From Roseateles terrae (lineage in GTDB: Bacteria > Pseudomonadota > Gammaproteobacteria > Burkholderiales > Burkholderiaceae_C): a stretch of 64,000 nt of DNA. Shown in pieces: positions 56,103 to 64,000 of this stretch (the stretch's first letter is position 1; each line of letters opens with the position of its first letter). Location of the stretch: contig NZ_JACHXO010000010.1 in NCBI RefSeq assembly GCF_014192155.1, positions 183,099 through 247,098 on the forward strand. Reading direction: 5' to 3'. The notes beneath the pieces were generated by a model, which had not been told where the DNA came from, ran no database searches, and was given only the letters and a program-made list of their open reading frames with translations. The position numbers were made by a program, and so were the translations under genes.

Positions 56103-57002
56103 TCAGTGCTTTGAAGTGGCCACGAGTTTCTGCAAAGCCTGGCGAAGCGGCAGGATCTTCCCGTCGGCGGCCTTGGCCTTCAATTCGGCCGCGTATGCCG
56201 GTACTTCCCGCGCCCCCTTGCCATCGACTTCAAACACCAGCGCCTCTGCGCCCGCGCCAGGCTGCTGGACCAGTGCGACAAACCAGGAGGATGCCCCTTG
56301 CTGGAAGGCCGAAGTCGCCGACACGCGCTCGCACGGATGGCTCACCTTGAGTGAAGGCGCTGCCGCCTCCGGGGTGCCCACGGCGTATTGACATTGGCCG
56401 CCCGCTGTCTGCGAGAGGGCCAGATACGCCCCCGGCGTTGTGGCGGTGTGCTCCGGCCAGGCGCGAGCGCCTGCCGCCGTGTCGGCCTGATTGACCCAGC
56501 GGGCACGCAGCCACGCGGCCACCTGGGGCAGCGGCTTGCTGGTGGCGGGCGCGGTGGTGCCCGAGAGGTCGTCCTGCGCCTGGGGCACGCCGGCCGCTTC
56601 AACGAACAGCAGGTCGTTGAGGCTGGTGTCTTCGCGAGTGTCCTTCTGCTTGACGCGCAGCAACAGGTAGCGCTTGGCTCCTTGCTGGAGCACCATGGCT
56701 GACGGCACGCCGATGCACTGGGGGAAATTGCTGCCTTCGTCAGGCTCGACCAGCGGGATCACCTGGCCTTTGGCGGCCACCAACAAGCCACAGGAGGGGG
56801 CGGCATCACCCGGCGCGAAGTAGAAGCGGACCGGCGGGGCATCTGCCGGCCACTGGCTGGCGGGCGGGCCGGAGAAACCATTGTCGAACTTGAGGGAGGA
56901 CGCGTTGCGGACGTCGGTCTCGCCATGGCTGATGGCAGGCAGCGTGGCCAGCGCCAGCAGGCAGGCGGTGATGAAGGTGAAGCGGGGCATCGTGCCGGTC
57001 AT
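56103..57002 (-). CDS. Exported protein, possible immunity partner of the GH19 lysozyme
   Basis: 299 residues. Signal peptide (MPRFTFITACLLALATLPAISHG) and a mature part with several Cys (CGLLVA, PQCIGV, GGQCQYA, SHPCERV), which suggests a disulfide-bonded periplasmic protein. No family recognised. The start overlaps the stop of the GH19 gene as ATGA (57002-56999), so the two are coupled. A periplasmic partner next to a cell-wall-degrading enzyme without signal peptide fits a toxin-immunity pair; this is inference. Ends near the HNH gene, convergent. Confidence 0.75.
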   Translation of the reverse strand: MTGTMPRFTFITACLLALATLPAISHGETDVRNASSLKFDNGFSGPPASQWPADAPPVRFYFAPGDAAPSCGLLVAAKGQVIPLVEPDEGSNFPQCIGVPSAMVLQQGAKRYLLLRVKQKDTREDTSLNDLLFVEAAGVPQAQDDLSGTTAPATSKPLPQVAAWLRARWVNQADTAAGARAWPEHTATTPGAYLALSQTAGGQCQYAVGTPEAAAPSLKVSHPCERVSATSAFQQGASSWFVALVQQPGAGAEALVFEVDGKGAREVPAYAAELKAKAADGKILPLRQALQKLVATSKH

Positions 57003-58000
57003 TTGACACCAGCCTTGGCGAGTTCATCCATCTTGGCGAGTTTGAAACCGTAACGGGCCTTGGCTTTTGGATTCCAGTTCTCGGCCTCGCGAAGCTCGAC
57101 ATAACGTTTGTAGCCGGCACGCCGGTCGCTCTCGGATTGCGGACGGATGCCATGCTTGAGGCTGGCCGGGTCATTCCAGGCGCCCCAGGCGAAGGCGGCG
57201 GCCTTTTCGCCGTAGATGGCGCTCCGGCCGAAGTCCAGGTAAGCCTCCTTGCCGACTTTCACCGTCTTGCATTCCCGCACATGCAGATGTTTGATGCCTG
57301 CGGCAAGGAGGGACGCGCGGTCGGAAAACCCGTTGAAGCCCCCGTTGACCCGCACGGTGATCGCCAGCAGATCGTTGTTGTCTGCCAGTCCGTTGAGGTC
57401 GGTCTTGGCGCCGGTGGTCCAGTAATACCCAGCCGAATCGGCGGCCCACTTCGGCTCTTCCAGATCCACCCGGTTGTCACCGGTGAAGTCGTGTTTGACG
57501 GCCTTGCCGTAGGCCTCGTAATTGCGTTTGTAGGTGGTCTGGATGAGGCCGCGGCCTTTGTAGCCGTCATACACATCCGCTTCCTTCTTTCCTTTGGGCA
57601 GAACCTCGGCCACATACCGGAGTTCACCGGACTCGTGCCCGACCTGCGCCAGGAAGTGCGCTTTGCGCAGGCAGGTGTTGATCTGATAGGCGCGGAAGGT
57701 GGCGTTGAGGTGCGGCAGGAAGGTCTTGCACCGCTCGCGCTTTTGGTGCGGATAGACGGCGCACAGCTCGTCCAGCGTCAGGTCGCGGTTGCAGGCGCAT
57801 GCCGATGTGGAGACCGCGGCGCCGCTGGAAAGACCGAGGCGGGTGGCGACAAAGTCGGCCAGGTCGTTGAAGCCCAGTGGGCCAGGACTGTCACGGTGAA
57901 GGCTGCTGGATAGCAGCCGGCCAATGCCGGGGAGGTCTTCGCCGAAGGTCAGATGCGTCAGCATGTTGCCCAGCGGGCCCGGAATTCTTGAGTTCGCCAT
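56999..58000 (-). CDS. GH19-type lysozyme/chitinase-like effector
   Basis: 333 residues, no signal peptide. The N-terminal about 95 residues contain two PGPLG motifs (RIPGPLG and SPGPLG) and a Cys cluster (STSACACNRD). The GH19-like catalytic domain spans about 100-310: HFLAQVGHESGELRYVAE with the likely acid Glu, GRGLIQTTYKRNYEAYG, and ITVRVNGGFNGFSDR. Bacterial GH19 enzymes of this type cut peptidoglycan or chitin. Absence of an export signal plus the coupled exported partner suggests delivery by another system (for example type VI secretion) or a phage-derived endolysin origin. ATG at 58000 follows AGGAG. Confidence 0.83.
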   Translation of the reverse strand: MANSRIPGPLGNMLTHLTFGEDLPGIGRLLSSSLHRDSPGPLGFNDLADFVATRLGLSSGAAVSTSACACNRDLTLDELCAVYPHQKRERCKTFLPHLNATFRAYQINTCLRKAHFLAQVGHESGELRYVAEVLPKGKKEADVYDGYKGRGLIQTTYKRNYEAYGKAVKHDFTGDNRVDLEEPKWAADSAGYYWTTGAKTDLNGLADNNDLLAITVRVNGGFNGFSDRASLLAAGIKHLHVRECKTVKVGKEAYLDFGRSAIYGEKAAAFAWGAWNDPASLKHGIRPQSESDRRAGYKRYVELREAENWNPKAKARYGFKLAKMDELAKAGVK

Positions 58001-58080
58001 GGGTCGGTCGCTCCTCTGCCGAGAGACGTCTGCAGGTTGTCAACGGGAGGAGTGGACAGCGAGGCGGGGATGGGGGCAAG

Positions 58081-58494
58081 TGACTTTAGGCGGGGGAGAT
58101 TGTGGTGGGGCATTCGGGGCAACATCACGCAATAACAGCGGAGTATGAATGCACGGATTCCTTCAGGAGTATGAATAGGCGCTGAGCAAGCTTGCCAAAT
58201 AATTTCCCACAGCTCACCATTTTCGGACTCCGCCGCAATTAAATAGCGAAGGGCATTTTTGACAACCTGTTTGGCGTCGTCCTTGAAAGACTCGTATCGA
58301 GGAATAACAAAATCCCGGATTATTTGTTCTACAAACCCTGGGTTGCTCCAATCATCGTCTGTCGCTTGAATTCTATTGTCATCCAGGAATATAAGCTCAT
58401 AGAAGAGATTAGTTAGAACATAGCCGTAACGATATTAAAAGTTTTCTTGGAATCGGCCTCGTAAGCTCCCGACGATCTCTAGCAACTTGTGCAT
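58081..58494 (-). pseudogene. Disrupted immunity-like gene (in-frame ochre codon)
   Basis: Starting at the ATG at 58494 the frame reads MHKLLEIVGSLRGRFQENF, then TAA (58437-58435), then continues open for over 110 codons with protein-like sequence (YRYGYVLTNLFYELIFLDD, DDDWSNPGFVEQIIRDFVIP, ALRYLIAAESENGELWEIIW). The hydrophilic, acidic composition and low GC are like those of small immunity proteins. The 3' end has no stop and passes into the GC-rich leader of the GH19 gene, so it is also truncated; the junction is near 58,100. It seems a dead cassette. Confidence 0.72.
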
Positions 58495-58631
58495 CTATTT
58501 AACGAAGCGCACTTTGCCGGGCTCGCCCGCCGCCGTGATTTACTGCCTGAGCGCCACAACCAGCGCATTGTGCTTTCCGGCCATCGTCCTCGAGCAATCG
58601 GGACCAAGGGACTATTCGATAGAAAAGGCAC

Positions 58632-59096
58632 TCAATCCAATACGTTATTGTAGTCGTACATATAATCGTCAAGCTCTTCAGTGCTCCATACATGCCCATC
58701 ACAACGATCGACGAGTATGCGCCCCCCAGCTCGATCATCCTCTTCCATGGAAGTCACAGAAAAACACCAATATAGAGGCGTATGCCTATCCATCGGACCA
58801 TTCCCGGAAGAAGCACCAAACCTCATACTCTTTGCGTATTCTGAAGCAACCTCACGACCTCTTTCAAGGGATATTATTCCGGTCTTGTAACGCAAGGGCA
58901 CATTGAGCGCAGGGATTCCGCGAGATCGTATTTTGGACACAATAGCAACTGCTCTGAGCCGAGGCAGCTCAACGCCAACGTACCCGGCATACTCTTTAAG
59001 AGGGTTATAGCAAAATCCCCTATCCAACACATGCACGTACTTTAGTTCGGGCACCAGGCTAGGAACTGGCATGTAAATGTCACACTTCTGATTCAT
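58632..59096 (-). CDS. Unrecognised small protein, immunity-like
   Basis: 154 residues, AT-rich gene. No family recognised; mixed alpha/beta composition with conserved-looking ends (RTHTPLYWCF-like region, DDYMYDYNNVLD terminus). It starts 12 bp after the stop of the preceding gene, so the two form a unit. Position in a string of small AT-rich genes downstream of a CdiA-type toxin suggests an orphan toxin or immunity module. Between this gene and the pseudogene (58495-58631) nothing else is evident. Confidence 0.62.
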   Translation of the reverse strand: MNQKCDIYMPVPSLVPELKYVHVLDRGFCYNPLKEYAGYVGVELPRLRAVAIVSKIRSRGIPALNVPLRYKTGIISLERGREVASEYAKSMRFGASSGNGPMDRHTPLYWCFSVTSMEEDDRAGGRILVDRCDGHVWSTEELDDYMYDYNNVLD

Positions 59097-59108
59097 ACGA
59101 CTGGCCAG

Positions 59109-59639
59109 CTAAATTGACGCACTCGGCAAATCTGAAGAGTAATTATCAAGAAGCGTATACAAGAACTCAGAACTATATTCCTCCAAAAGACAAGACTTAG
59201 GATCATTAAGCGCTGAGGAAATATATCCAGTATCAAAAAACCATCCCGACGCTCGAAGTTTTTCAAAGAATGAGACTGCAACCGGATCCGAAGCTTTGAA
59301 GACAGCCACCCCCAATGTTATGTCAATATATTGGGCAATGATCCAGCGAGCACCAGAGTCCAAAAGACACACCCCATGATATTCCTTTTCATGCCAAAGC
59401 TCCAAATGCACCTGATACATTACCTCGGGTATGTCGTCCTCTATTGCAACATCTCTTAGGAATCTAAAACCGTTCGCATTTAAAACTGAAAAGCCGGAAG
59501 ACAGCCCCAAGCTATTCTTCAGTTCGCAATGGAATTCAGAACTTCCCCGCAGACTAAAATCAAAAAACAGTGAAACGTTGAACTCAGGCGGCGCAAATTT
59601 TTGAGGCAATTCGGGGGATTCAGTTAGGAATTTCAACAT
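59109..59639 (-). CDS. Unrecognised protein, immunity-like
   Basis: 176 residues from ATG 59639, preceded by a purine-rich AAAGGCGGGA segment. Sequence is rich in aromatic and acidic residues (FNVSLFFDFSLRGSSEFHCE, QVHLELWHEKEYHGVCLLDS, ALNDPKSCLLEEYSSEFLYT) without membrane segments; cytoplasmic. Codons upstream of 59639 are open to 59819 but differ in style and overlap a remnant. Likely an immunity protein of a displaced toxin; unproven. Confidence 0.62.
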   Translation of the reverse strand: MLKFLTESPELPQKFAPPEFNVSLFFDFSLRGSSEFHCELKNSLGLSSGFSVLNANGFRFLRDVAIEDDIPEVMYQVHLELWHEKEYHGVCLLDSGARWIIAQYIDITLGVAVFKASDPVAVSFFEKLRASGWFFDTGYISSALNDPKSCLLEEYSSEFLYTLLDNYSSDLPSASI

Positions 59640-59704
59640 CTTCGTCCCGCCTTTCTTAAAACGCAACTTTAGCCGTTCGCGAAGGATCATCCGCCAGGAA
59701 TGCG

Positions 59705-60158
59705 TCAATCGCAATGGAGGTACTTCATGAATACCTCTCGACTTATCAAGTACTCGGGGTGCTTGAGCCTGAATGCTTCCTGATCCACGCTTGCCTTGAA
59801 GCGCGTACCTGCTGGCCACTCCTGATACGCCGCGACATTGGATTCGTCAGCCCGTGTCGCGCCGCTGTAGCGTCCATCCGGGCTCGCCCTCCACGTCCCC
59901 CTAACTGGCTGCAATCGACTACCAAGCGGCCAGTTCAGGCAAGCGGTTGTCCATGACCACGGCATTCAAGACGAATTTGACCGATGCGTCTTCATCACGG
60001 TTCGGCGCAAAATCGCCGAAGGCTGATTTGAAGTAGTCTATTCCGGAAATGCCGGTCGTTGCAGTCGGCGATATGGTGTATGTCGCCCCATCAGCATTAA
60101 GGGCCGAGGTCGCACTGTTGAGGGTGAGCCCCTTCGGCACAGCATTCCTACCGGGCAT
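59705..60158 (-). other. Gene remnants between immunity-like genes
   Basis: Two overlapping short frames. One (60158-59919, 79 codons) encodes SATSALNADGATYTISPTAT and later GIDYFKSAFGDFAPNRDEDA; the other (59965-59705, 86 codons) ends AGTRFKASVDQEAFRLKHPE then YLISREVFMKYLHCD. Neither has a convincing start site and they overlap by 47 bp, which is what remains when a longer gene is frameshifted or truncated. Between 60159 and 60316 I see nothing coding. Confidence 0.4.
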
Positions 60159-60316
60159 TCATGAACTAACTAGACATCAGCATTTCCGGCTTTGCAAACT
60201 TTATAATGCACTAAATTGCGTGCCAATACTCGAAGTTTTTATTCATTCCTCACCCATTGGCAAGGTGTTTCACTTCATACCTTGGAGCACGAATTTAACT
60301 GCAAGGTGTGTGGAAG

Positions 60317-60877
60317 TCACCAACCGTTAAGACTACCCTTCGATGACCACTCCATAGCCCCTGCCAAAATCTCAATATAACAATATTCACCCAAGATCAA
60401 GTAATGCGTCAACCCGAAGCGCTTTGATTCCTCATTGTTCCAGTCTGAGTTTTCAACAATGTATACCGATGGATCGGGCGAAATACGGGTGATACTCCAA
60501 TCCTGCATTACTCGCGTATGCCAATCGGCAGGCTGCTCATTGGGTTCGGGGCGGCCCTTCACGCATGACCAATCGAATCGTGACTCATCAACAACGTCAC
60601 TGTCCGAATGCTGTGGGGATCTCCTCACCCAGCCAACTTTTTCAAAATCCAAACAAATTAATTGGTAACGACCAGATAAATTTTTTGAATCTAACGCGAC
60701 ACCATCAGTGTCGTAACTTGGTGCAAAAACTGGCGATACATCCCTATTTTCTGGCACAAAGCCAAAGAATGCAAAAAGCTCCACTCTAGTTGATCCATAT
60801 TCCTCCGAATAGAGCTTCAGGCTAGGCATAGAAGGCGCCACCATCCATGGAACCTGCAAAGGGATAACCCTGTTCAT
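60317..60877 (-). CDS. Probable cognate immunity protein of the CdiA-type toxin
   Basis: 186 residues, AT-rich, no signal peptide or membrane segment. It begins 8 bp after the stop of the toxin-tip reading frame, and its ribosome site (GAGGTG) overlaps that stop, so translation is coupled. Acidic residues are frequent (ENRDVSPVFAPSYDTDG, SDSDVVDESRFDW), typical for proteins that bind a basic nuclease toxin. No family recognised; the role is inferred from position. Confidence 0.7.
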   Translation of the reverse strand: MNRVIPLQVPWMVAPSMPSLKLYSEEYGSTRVELFAFFGFVPENRDVSPVFAPSYDTDGVALDSKNLSGRYQLICLDFEKVGWVRRSPQHSDSDVVDESRFDWSCVKGRPEPNEQPADWHTRVMQDWSITRISPDPSVYIVENSDWNNEESKRFGLTHYLILGEYCYIEILAGAMEWSSKGSLNGW

Positions 60878-60885
60878 TTTTCACC

Positions 60886-61497
60886 TCACCATCCCGGAAT
60901 CGTCACAATATCTTCAATAGTTAAATTTTTTGGCCCTGGCGTTACAGCCGTCGAGCGCCCCGGAATCTTAAGACCCCCTAGGGGCGACTCCGTTAATCTT
61001 TTCAGTTCACTGACTGTTGGCAGTCTCTCGACAATCATGGTCGGCGTTAAATGGCCCAAACTTAGGGCCGCCAGTCCCCGGTTGTTAAACGTCACCAAGC
61101 TATCATCAATCCTGAAGGCGTGGATCAGAACATCATCTGACGTCAGTCGACCCATACGCAGATCTTCTGCCACCGCGTATATGCTGCGACCCACGATGAA
61201 GTCTGGCGCGTTCGACCCCAAATTGGCGAATGTACTAGATATCCGGCGCTGACCAAAGAGTACCGTTTGCCCGATCGCTCGATTGAGCTCGTAGTAATCT
61301 TCAGCTGCTGGGCTGATGGCGTCCTTAAAGGCCTGAGACGATTTGCAGCATGGCGCATTGTGGACCCATACGGCAAATGCACCGACATGGTACGTGTGAT
61401 ATTCATGGACCTCGACGTTGAAAACATCGGCATTCCATCCCGCAGGTCCTTGCGCGCGAACAATTAGCTCCGCCCCAAATGGATCTACTAGCCGCAT
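60886..61497 (-). CDS. C-terminal part of Hint domain plus toxin tip of the CdiA-type protein (cut off by amber codon)
   Basis: 203 codons from an internal ATG at 61497; same reading frame as the large exoprotein upstream, separated from it only by TAG at 61512-61510 and four codons (LTPG). Residues about 1-50 complete the Hint fold (VFNVEVHEYHTYHVGAFAVW then VHNAPC). The remaining about 150 residues are the variable toxin: GQRRISSTFANLGSNAPDFI, AEDLRMGRLTSDDVLIHAFR, NNRGLAALSLGHLTP. The toxin family is not recognised. Whether this part is made on its own, by readthrough, or not at all is open. Confidence 0.72.
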   Translation of the reverse strand: MRLVDPFGAELIVRAQGPAGWNADVFNVEVHEYHTYHVGAFAVWVHNAPCCKSSQAFKDAISPAAEDYYELNRAIGQTVLFGQRRISSTFANLGSNAPDFIVGRSIYAVAEDLRMGRLTSDDVLIHAFRIDDSLVTFNNRGLAALSLGHLTPTMIVERLPTVSELKRLTESPLGGLKIPGRSTAVTPGPKNLTIEDIVTIPGW

Positions 61498-61509
61498 TCC
61501 TGGTGTGAG

Positions 61510-64000
61510 CTATGACGCACGCACCCACTGCGACTCACGGATCCCCAAATCGTCCTCTCCCGCTTCTTCGGCCCTCGCAACCACCCAGAACGGATGCTCC
61601 GAAGTGGTATGCAACGTCTCCGTGTTGCCGCGAGCATCCTCAATCACCACCTCGTAGATCGGCTGATCCTTCGTGGCGACCGTCGCCACCACCGGCCGTA
61701 CACCCGGCTCGCCGGTGTGCTCGTGACGCGATAGCACCAACTCACCACCCACAAACGTCTCAATTGCTTTGGGCCCATCGACGGTGTGAATCACTGTGCC
61801 AGCCACGAAGCACTGCGGCGGTGCCGCGCAGGAGGGCGCAACCTCTGTGGGTGATTTGCCGTTGTCAGCTAAAGACGCACCGTCTCCCTCCGACAAATGT
61901 CCCTTCGACGGCGAATCCGTCACATCTGTTTGAGCTGGTTCAGCCGAAACAGGCTTCTGTGCCTTGGAGGCCCCATCGGTGCCCGATGAATCCGGCATTT
62001 GCCCGTGAGGCGCTGCGTCCTTGCTTGCTGAGACATCGCTGCTGGGTGCAGGTTTTGTTTGTGCAGTCTCTGTATGCGGGCCTTCCTTAAATGCACTTCC
62101 GTCTATCTTGACCGCCTCTTTGTCTGGCGCGTTCTCGAGCTTGGCTGCGTCCTTGGCTGCCGCACCCTCTGCCTTCGCACCAGCCTTTTCGATCGCCTCT
62201 TTCCCGCCCTTTGCCAGTACCTTTTCGCCCAGTTCAGTCGCTGTCTTGGCCACTCCCGCAGCGCCGACAACTGCAGCAATCGCACGAACGGTCAACACCG
62301 ACTTTTGCAGCGCTCCGACGTCGGTCCCGTACAGGGCGTTCATCCTGTCGGTCAGGTCTTTATCGAGCGCGACGACCGCTCCCTCTCCAAGGGCTTTGCC
62401 GGAATCGAGAACGCCCTCCTTGATCGTGCTCGGAAGCTCCGTCAAAGCACCAACGATTCCTTTGGCCAAGTTGACTGAAGTGCTGACCGGATCATCGACG
62501 AAGGCCTTCCCTACCGCCTTGCTGCCTTCCACCACCTCATTCGCCTTGTCTTTTGCAAGGTCGATGCTTTCTTTTCTAAAGCCGGTCTTCCAGTCCCGCG
62601 TCACTCCCGGCTGCGCATATCGCTTGTAAAAATCGAGATCGGCCTCTGGCATGAACATTTCCATGCGCGTGAGCTGTGTTCCCGAGACGGTGAATAGCTG
62701 CTGCTGTGTCCCCAGGTCGTTTTCAAACGTGCTTTTTGCGGTAGCCAGGAAGCTCTTAGCCGCCGCGTTGTCTCCATCTGAGAGCACGGACCGCCAGCCA
62801 AAGTCAATTTCCTTCAGCGCCTGTTGGGTGAGCTGACGCTTGGCTTCCTCCTCAGATATCTTGTTCGCTTCGGCAAATTCTTTGGCCTTGGACTTGATCC
62901 ATGCTTCCTCGGACGGATGCAACTGCCGGTTGTTCATGTCCTGGTTCAACGCTGCGGCGCCACCGGCCCAACCGGCAAAGCTCCCTCCGGCTCCCGAGAG
63001 CAGTCCCGCGGCCAGCTTCGACAGTCCATCCGCCAACGTGGGCTGTTTGTCCTTGCTTTCGGACTCCATGCCGGCAGCGACCAACTGGTCCTTCACCGAC
63101 TTCTGGAATGAATCAAGCGCTGGGGCTGCGATCGCACTTCCAGCGGCGCCCAATGCGCCCGCCAAGTCGCCAGTCAAGCCGCCGATCAAGGTATGCAGCG
63201 CAACGCGAGCGCTTCCCCCTTCCCTCCAAGCGTCGTAGTTAGATTGCTCCGCCGATACGACCCGTTCAACCGCACTCAACTGCTGACGGAGCGAGGCCCT
63301 TTCGGAGTCCGACAGGTTCTCCTTGAGGAGCGCTTCATCAAGCGACTGCTTCTGAATCTGTGCGAGTTCAAACGTCTTCGTTCTTGACGCTGCGTAGTCC
63401 CCCACCTCCTTCGCCGCCTGCGCCCCGAACTCCGCCACGATCTGGGCATTCACCTTGGCTTGCTGCGCAAGCTTCTGCCCATCCCACCCCTGCGCCAGCG
63501 TGCCGGCGGTAGCATCGTCAGTCGCGCCGCGATCCAACTTGTCCAAGGTGGACTGGCTGGCCGCATCGCCGCCGGTGATCGTCGTACTTCCGGCACTGAT
63601 CGTGCTCTTCGTCGTACTCCGCTCGTCCCCGCTGTCCTTGTAGGCCCCGGCCATGCCGCCGCTAGTCCCGGCGCTCACCGTCACCGCGCTGGCGCTGTAC
63701 TGGCTGCGGTTCTCGATATCGCTGGCCGTCAGGGTGCCTGTGCTCAGCGAATTCTTGCCGGCGTCAATCGCTGCCTGACTGCTGGTGATCGCTCCGCCCT
63801 TGAGGTCGGTCTGGCCCTTCACCGAGACCTGGAAGCCTTCATCGCCCGCGCGAATCCCCGCCTGTTCCCCAACCGCCGCGTAATCCGCATTGACCTTGGA
63901 TTGGCTGAAATTCGCACTCCCGCCCGCGCCATACCCAAAGGTTGCGCTGCCGCCTGCGCTCGTGCTCTTGCTGTCGAACTTCGCGGTGTCCTGCAGGCTT
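61510..64000 (-). CDS. CdiA/filamentous haemagglutinin-type exoprotein, C-terminal part (5' end outside window)
   Basis: The frame is open from the window edge (64000) to the amber codon at 61512-61510. Near the edge the sequence has the repeat style of CdiA proteins (GGSANFSQSKVNADYA, GEQAGIRAGDEGFQV, TDLKGGAITSSQAAIDAGKN). Then comes a pretoxin region (AGGSFAGWAGGAAALNQDMN, QLHPSEEAWIKSKAKEFAEA), a Pro/Ala/Ser/Asp-rich linker and the start of a Hint (intein-like) domain: CFVAGTVIHTVDGPKAIETF and TTSEHPFWVVA. Such proteins are exported by a two-partner (CdiB) system and deliver a C-terminal toxin to neighbouring cells. The Hint domain is interrupted by the stop, so the toxin tip is missing from this product. 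Confidence 0.88.
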   Translation of the reverse strand, partial: SLQDTAKFDSKSTSAGGSATFGYGAGGSANFSQSKVNADYAAVGEQAGIRAGDEGFQVSVKGQTDLKGGAITSSQAAIDAGKNSLSTGTLTASDIENRSQYSASAVTVSAGTSGGMAGAYKDSGDERSTTKSTISAGSTTITGGDAASQSTLDKLDRGATDDATAGTLAQGWDGQKLAQQAKVNAQIVAEFGAQAAKEVGDYAASRTKTFELAQIQKQSLDEALLKENLSDSERASLRQQLSAVERVVSAEQSNYDAWREGGSARVALHTLIGGLTGDLAGALGAAGSAIAAPALDSFQKSVKDQLVAAGMESESKDKQPTLADGLSKLAAGLLSGAGGSFAGWAGGAAALNQDMNNRQLHPSEEAWIKSKAKEFAEANKISEEEAKRQLTQQALKEIDFGWRSVLSDGDNAAAKSFLATAKSTFENDLGTQQQLFTVSGTQLTRMEMFMPEADLDFYKRYAQPGVTRDWKTGFRKESIDLAKDKANEVVEGSKAVGKAFVDDPVSTSVNLAKGIVGALTELPSTIKEGVLDSGKALGEGAVVALDKDLTDRMNALYGTDVGALQKSVLTVRAIAAVVGAAGVAKTATELGEKVLAKGGKEAIEKAGAKAEGAAAKDAAKLENAPDKEAVKIDGSAFKEGPHTETAQTKPAPSSDVSASKDAAPHGQMPDSSGTDGASKAQKPVSAEPAQTDVTDSPSKGHLSEGDGASLADNGKSPTEVAPSCAAPPQCFVAGTVIHTVDGPKAIETFVGGELVLSRHEHTGEPGVRPVVATVATKDQPIYEVVIEDARGNTETLHTTSEHPFWVVARAEEAGEDDLGIRESQWVRAS

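Noticed and set aside
1..64000. tRNA, rRNA genes, CRISPR arrays, complete insertion sequences and prophage integrase
   Set aside because: None was seen; no cloverleaf-like segment, no direct repeats with regular spacers, no transposase or integrase motif in any plausible frame.

Overview
The window is a high-GC chromosomal segment of a beta-proteobacterium. I infer order Burkholderiales, probably the Roseateles/Mitsuaria/Rubrivivax part of it. The grounds are the GC-rich coding style, a complete mraZ-to-murG division cluster, a class A RNase P RNA, a GltIJKL transporter with an adjacent HypT-like LysR gene, and fatty-acid genes of the type common in that order. This is inferred from content only; no 16S gene is present.

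Left part (1-11,330, minus strand): a compact dcw cluster reading mraZ-rsmH-ftsL-ftsI-murE-murF-mraY-murD-ftsW-murG. Most junctions are ATGA overlaps. It is driven by a visible promoter over which four 10-bp MraZ boxes are laid. MurD carries an extra Ala/Ser/Pro/Glu-rich segment of about 200 residues.

11,500-36,700: mixed housekeeping and transport genes. They are a periplasmic metallo-beta-lactamase-fold hydrolase divergent from a TetR gene across a palindrome, a chemoreceptor, an alpha-carbonic anhydrase, a Bcr/CflA-type MFS exporter, a Gfo/Idh/MocA oxidoreductase, cysK, a GNAT enzyme, rnpB, a serine protease/FHA membrane protein pair, pyrC, gltIJKL plus LysR, an ATM1-type ABC exporter, a YciA-type thioesterase and dctA. 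A lower-GC gene (34,046-34,981) encodes a NYN nuclease that seems fused to an MbcA/ParS/Xre-like C-terminal domain.

35,900-43,760 (minus): a beta-oxidation operon controlled by its own TetR gene. Order is TetR, acyl-CoA dehydrogenase, DUF2147 secreted protein, FadN-type bifunctional enzyme, thiolase, enoyl-CoA hydratase.

44,070-55,270 (plus): a Wsp-like chemosensory operon: CheW, CheR-TPR, CheW, CHASE3 receptor, CheA-REC, CheB, a five-receiver hybrid kinase and a response regulator. No diguanylate cyclase is encoded in it, so the output differs from classical Wsp. An HNH nuclease gene follows.

56,100-64,000 (minus): an interbacterial-competition region. A GH19 lysozyme-like protein without signal peptide overlaps a secreted partner protein. 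Beyond it lies an AT-rich stretch (about 58,100-61,500) of immunity-like genes and broken remnants. They lie downstream of the 3' end of a CdiA/filamentous-haemagglutinin-type exoprotein gene that runs off the window. This exoprotein gene has an in-frame amber codon inside its Hint domain that separates the toxin tip from the rest; a second in-frame stop (ochre) disrupts one immunity-like gene.
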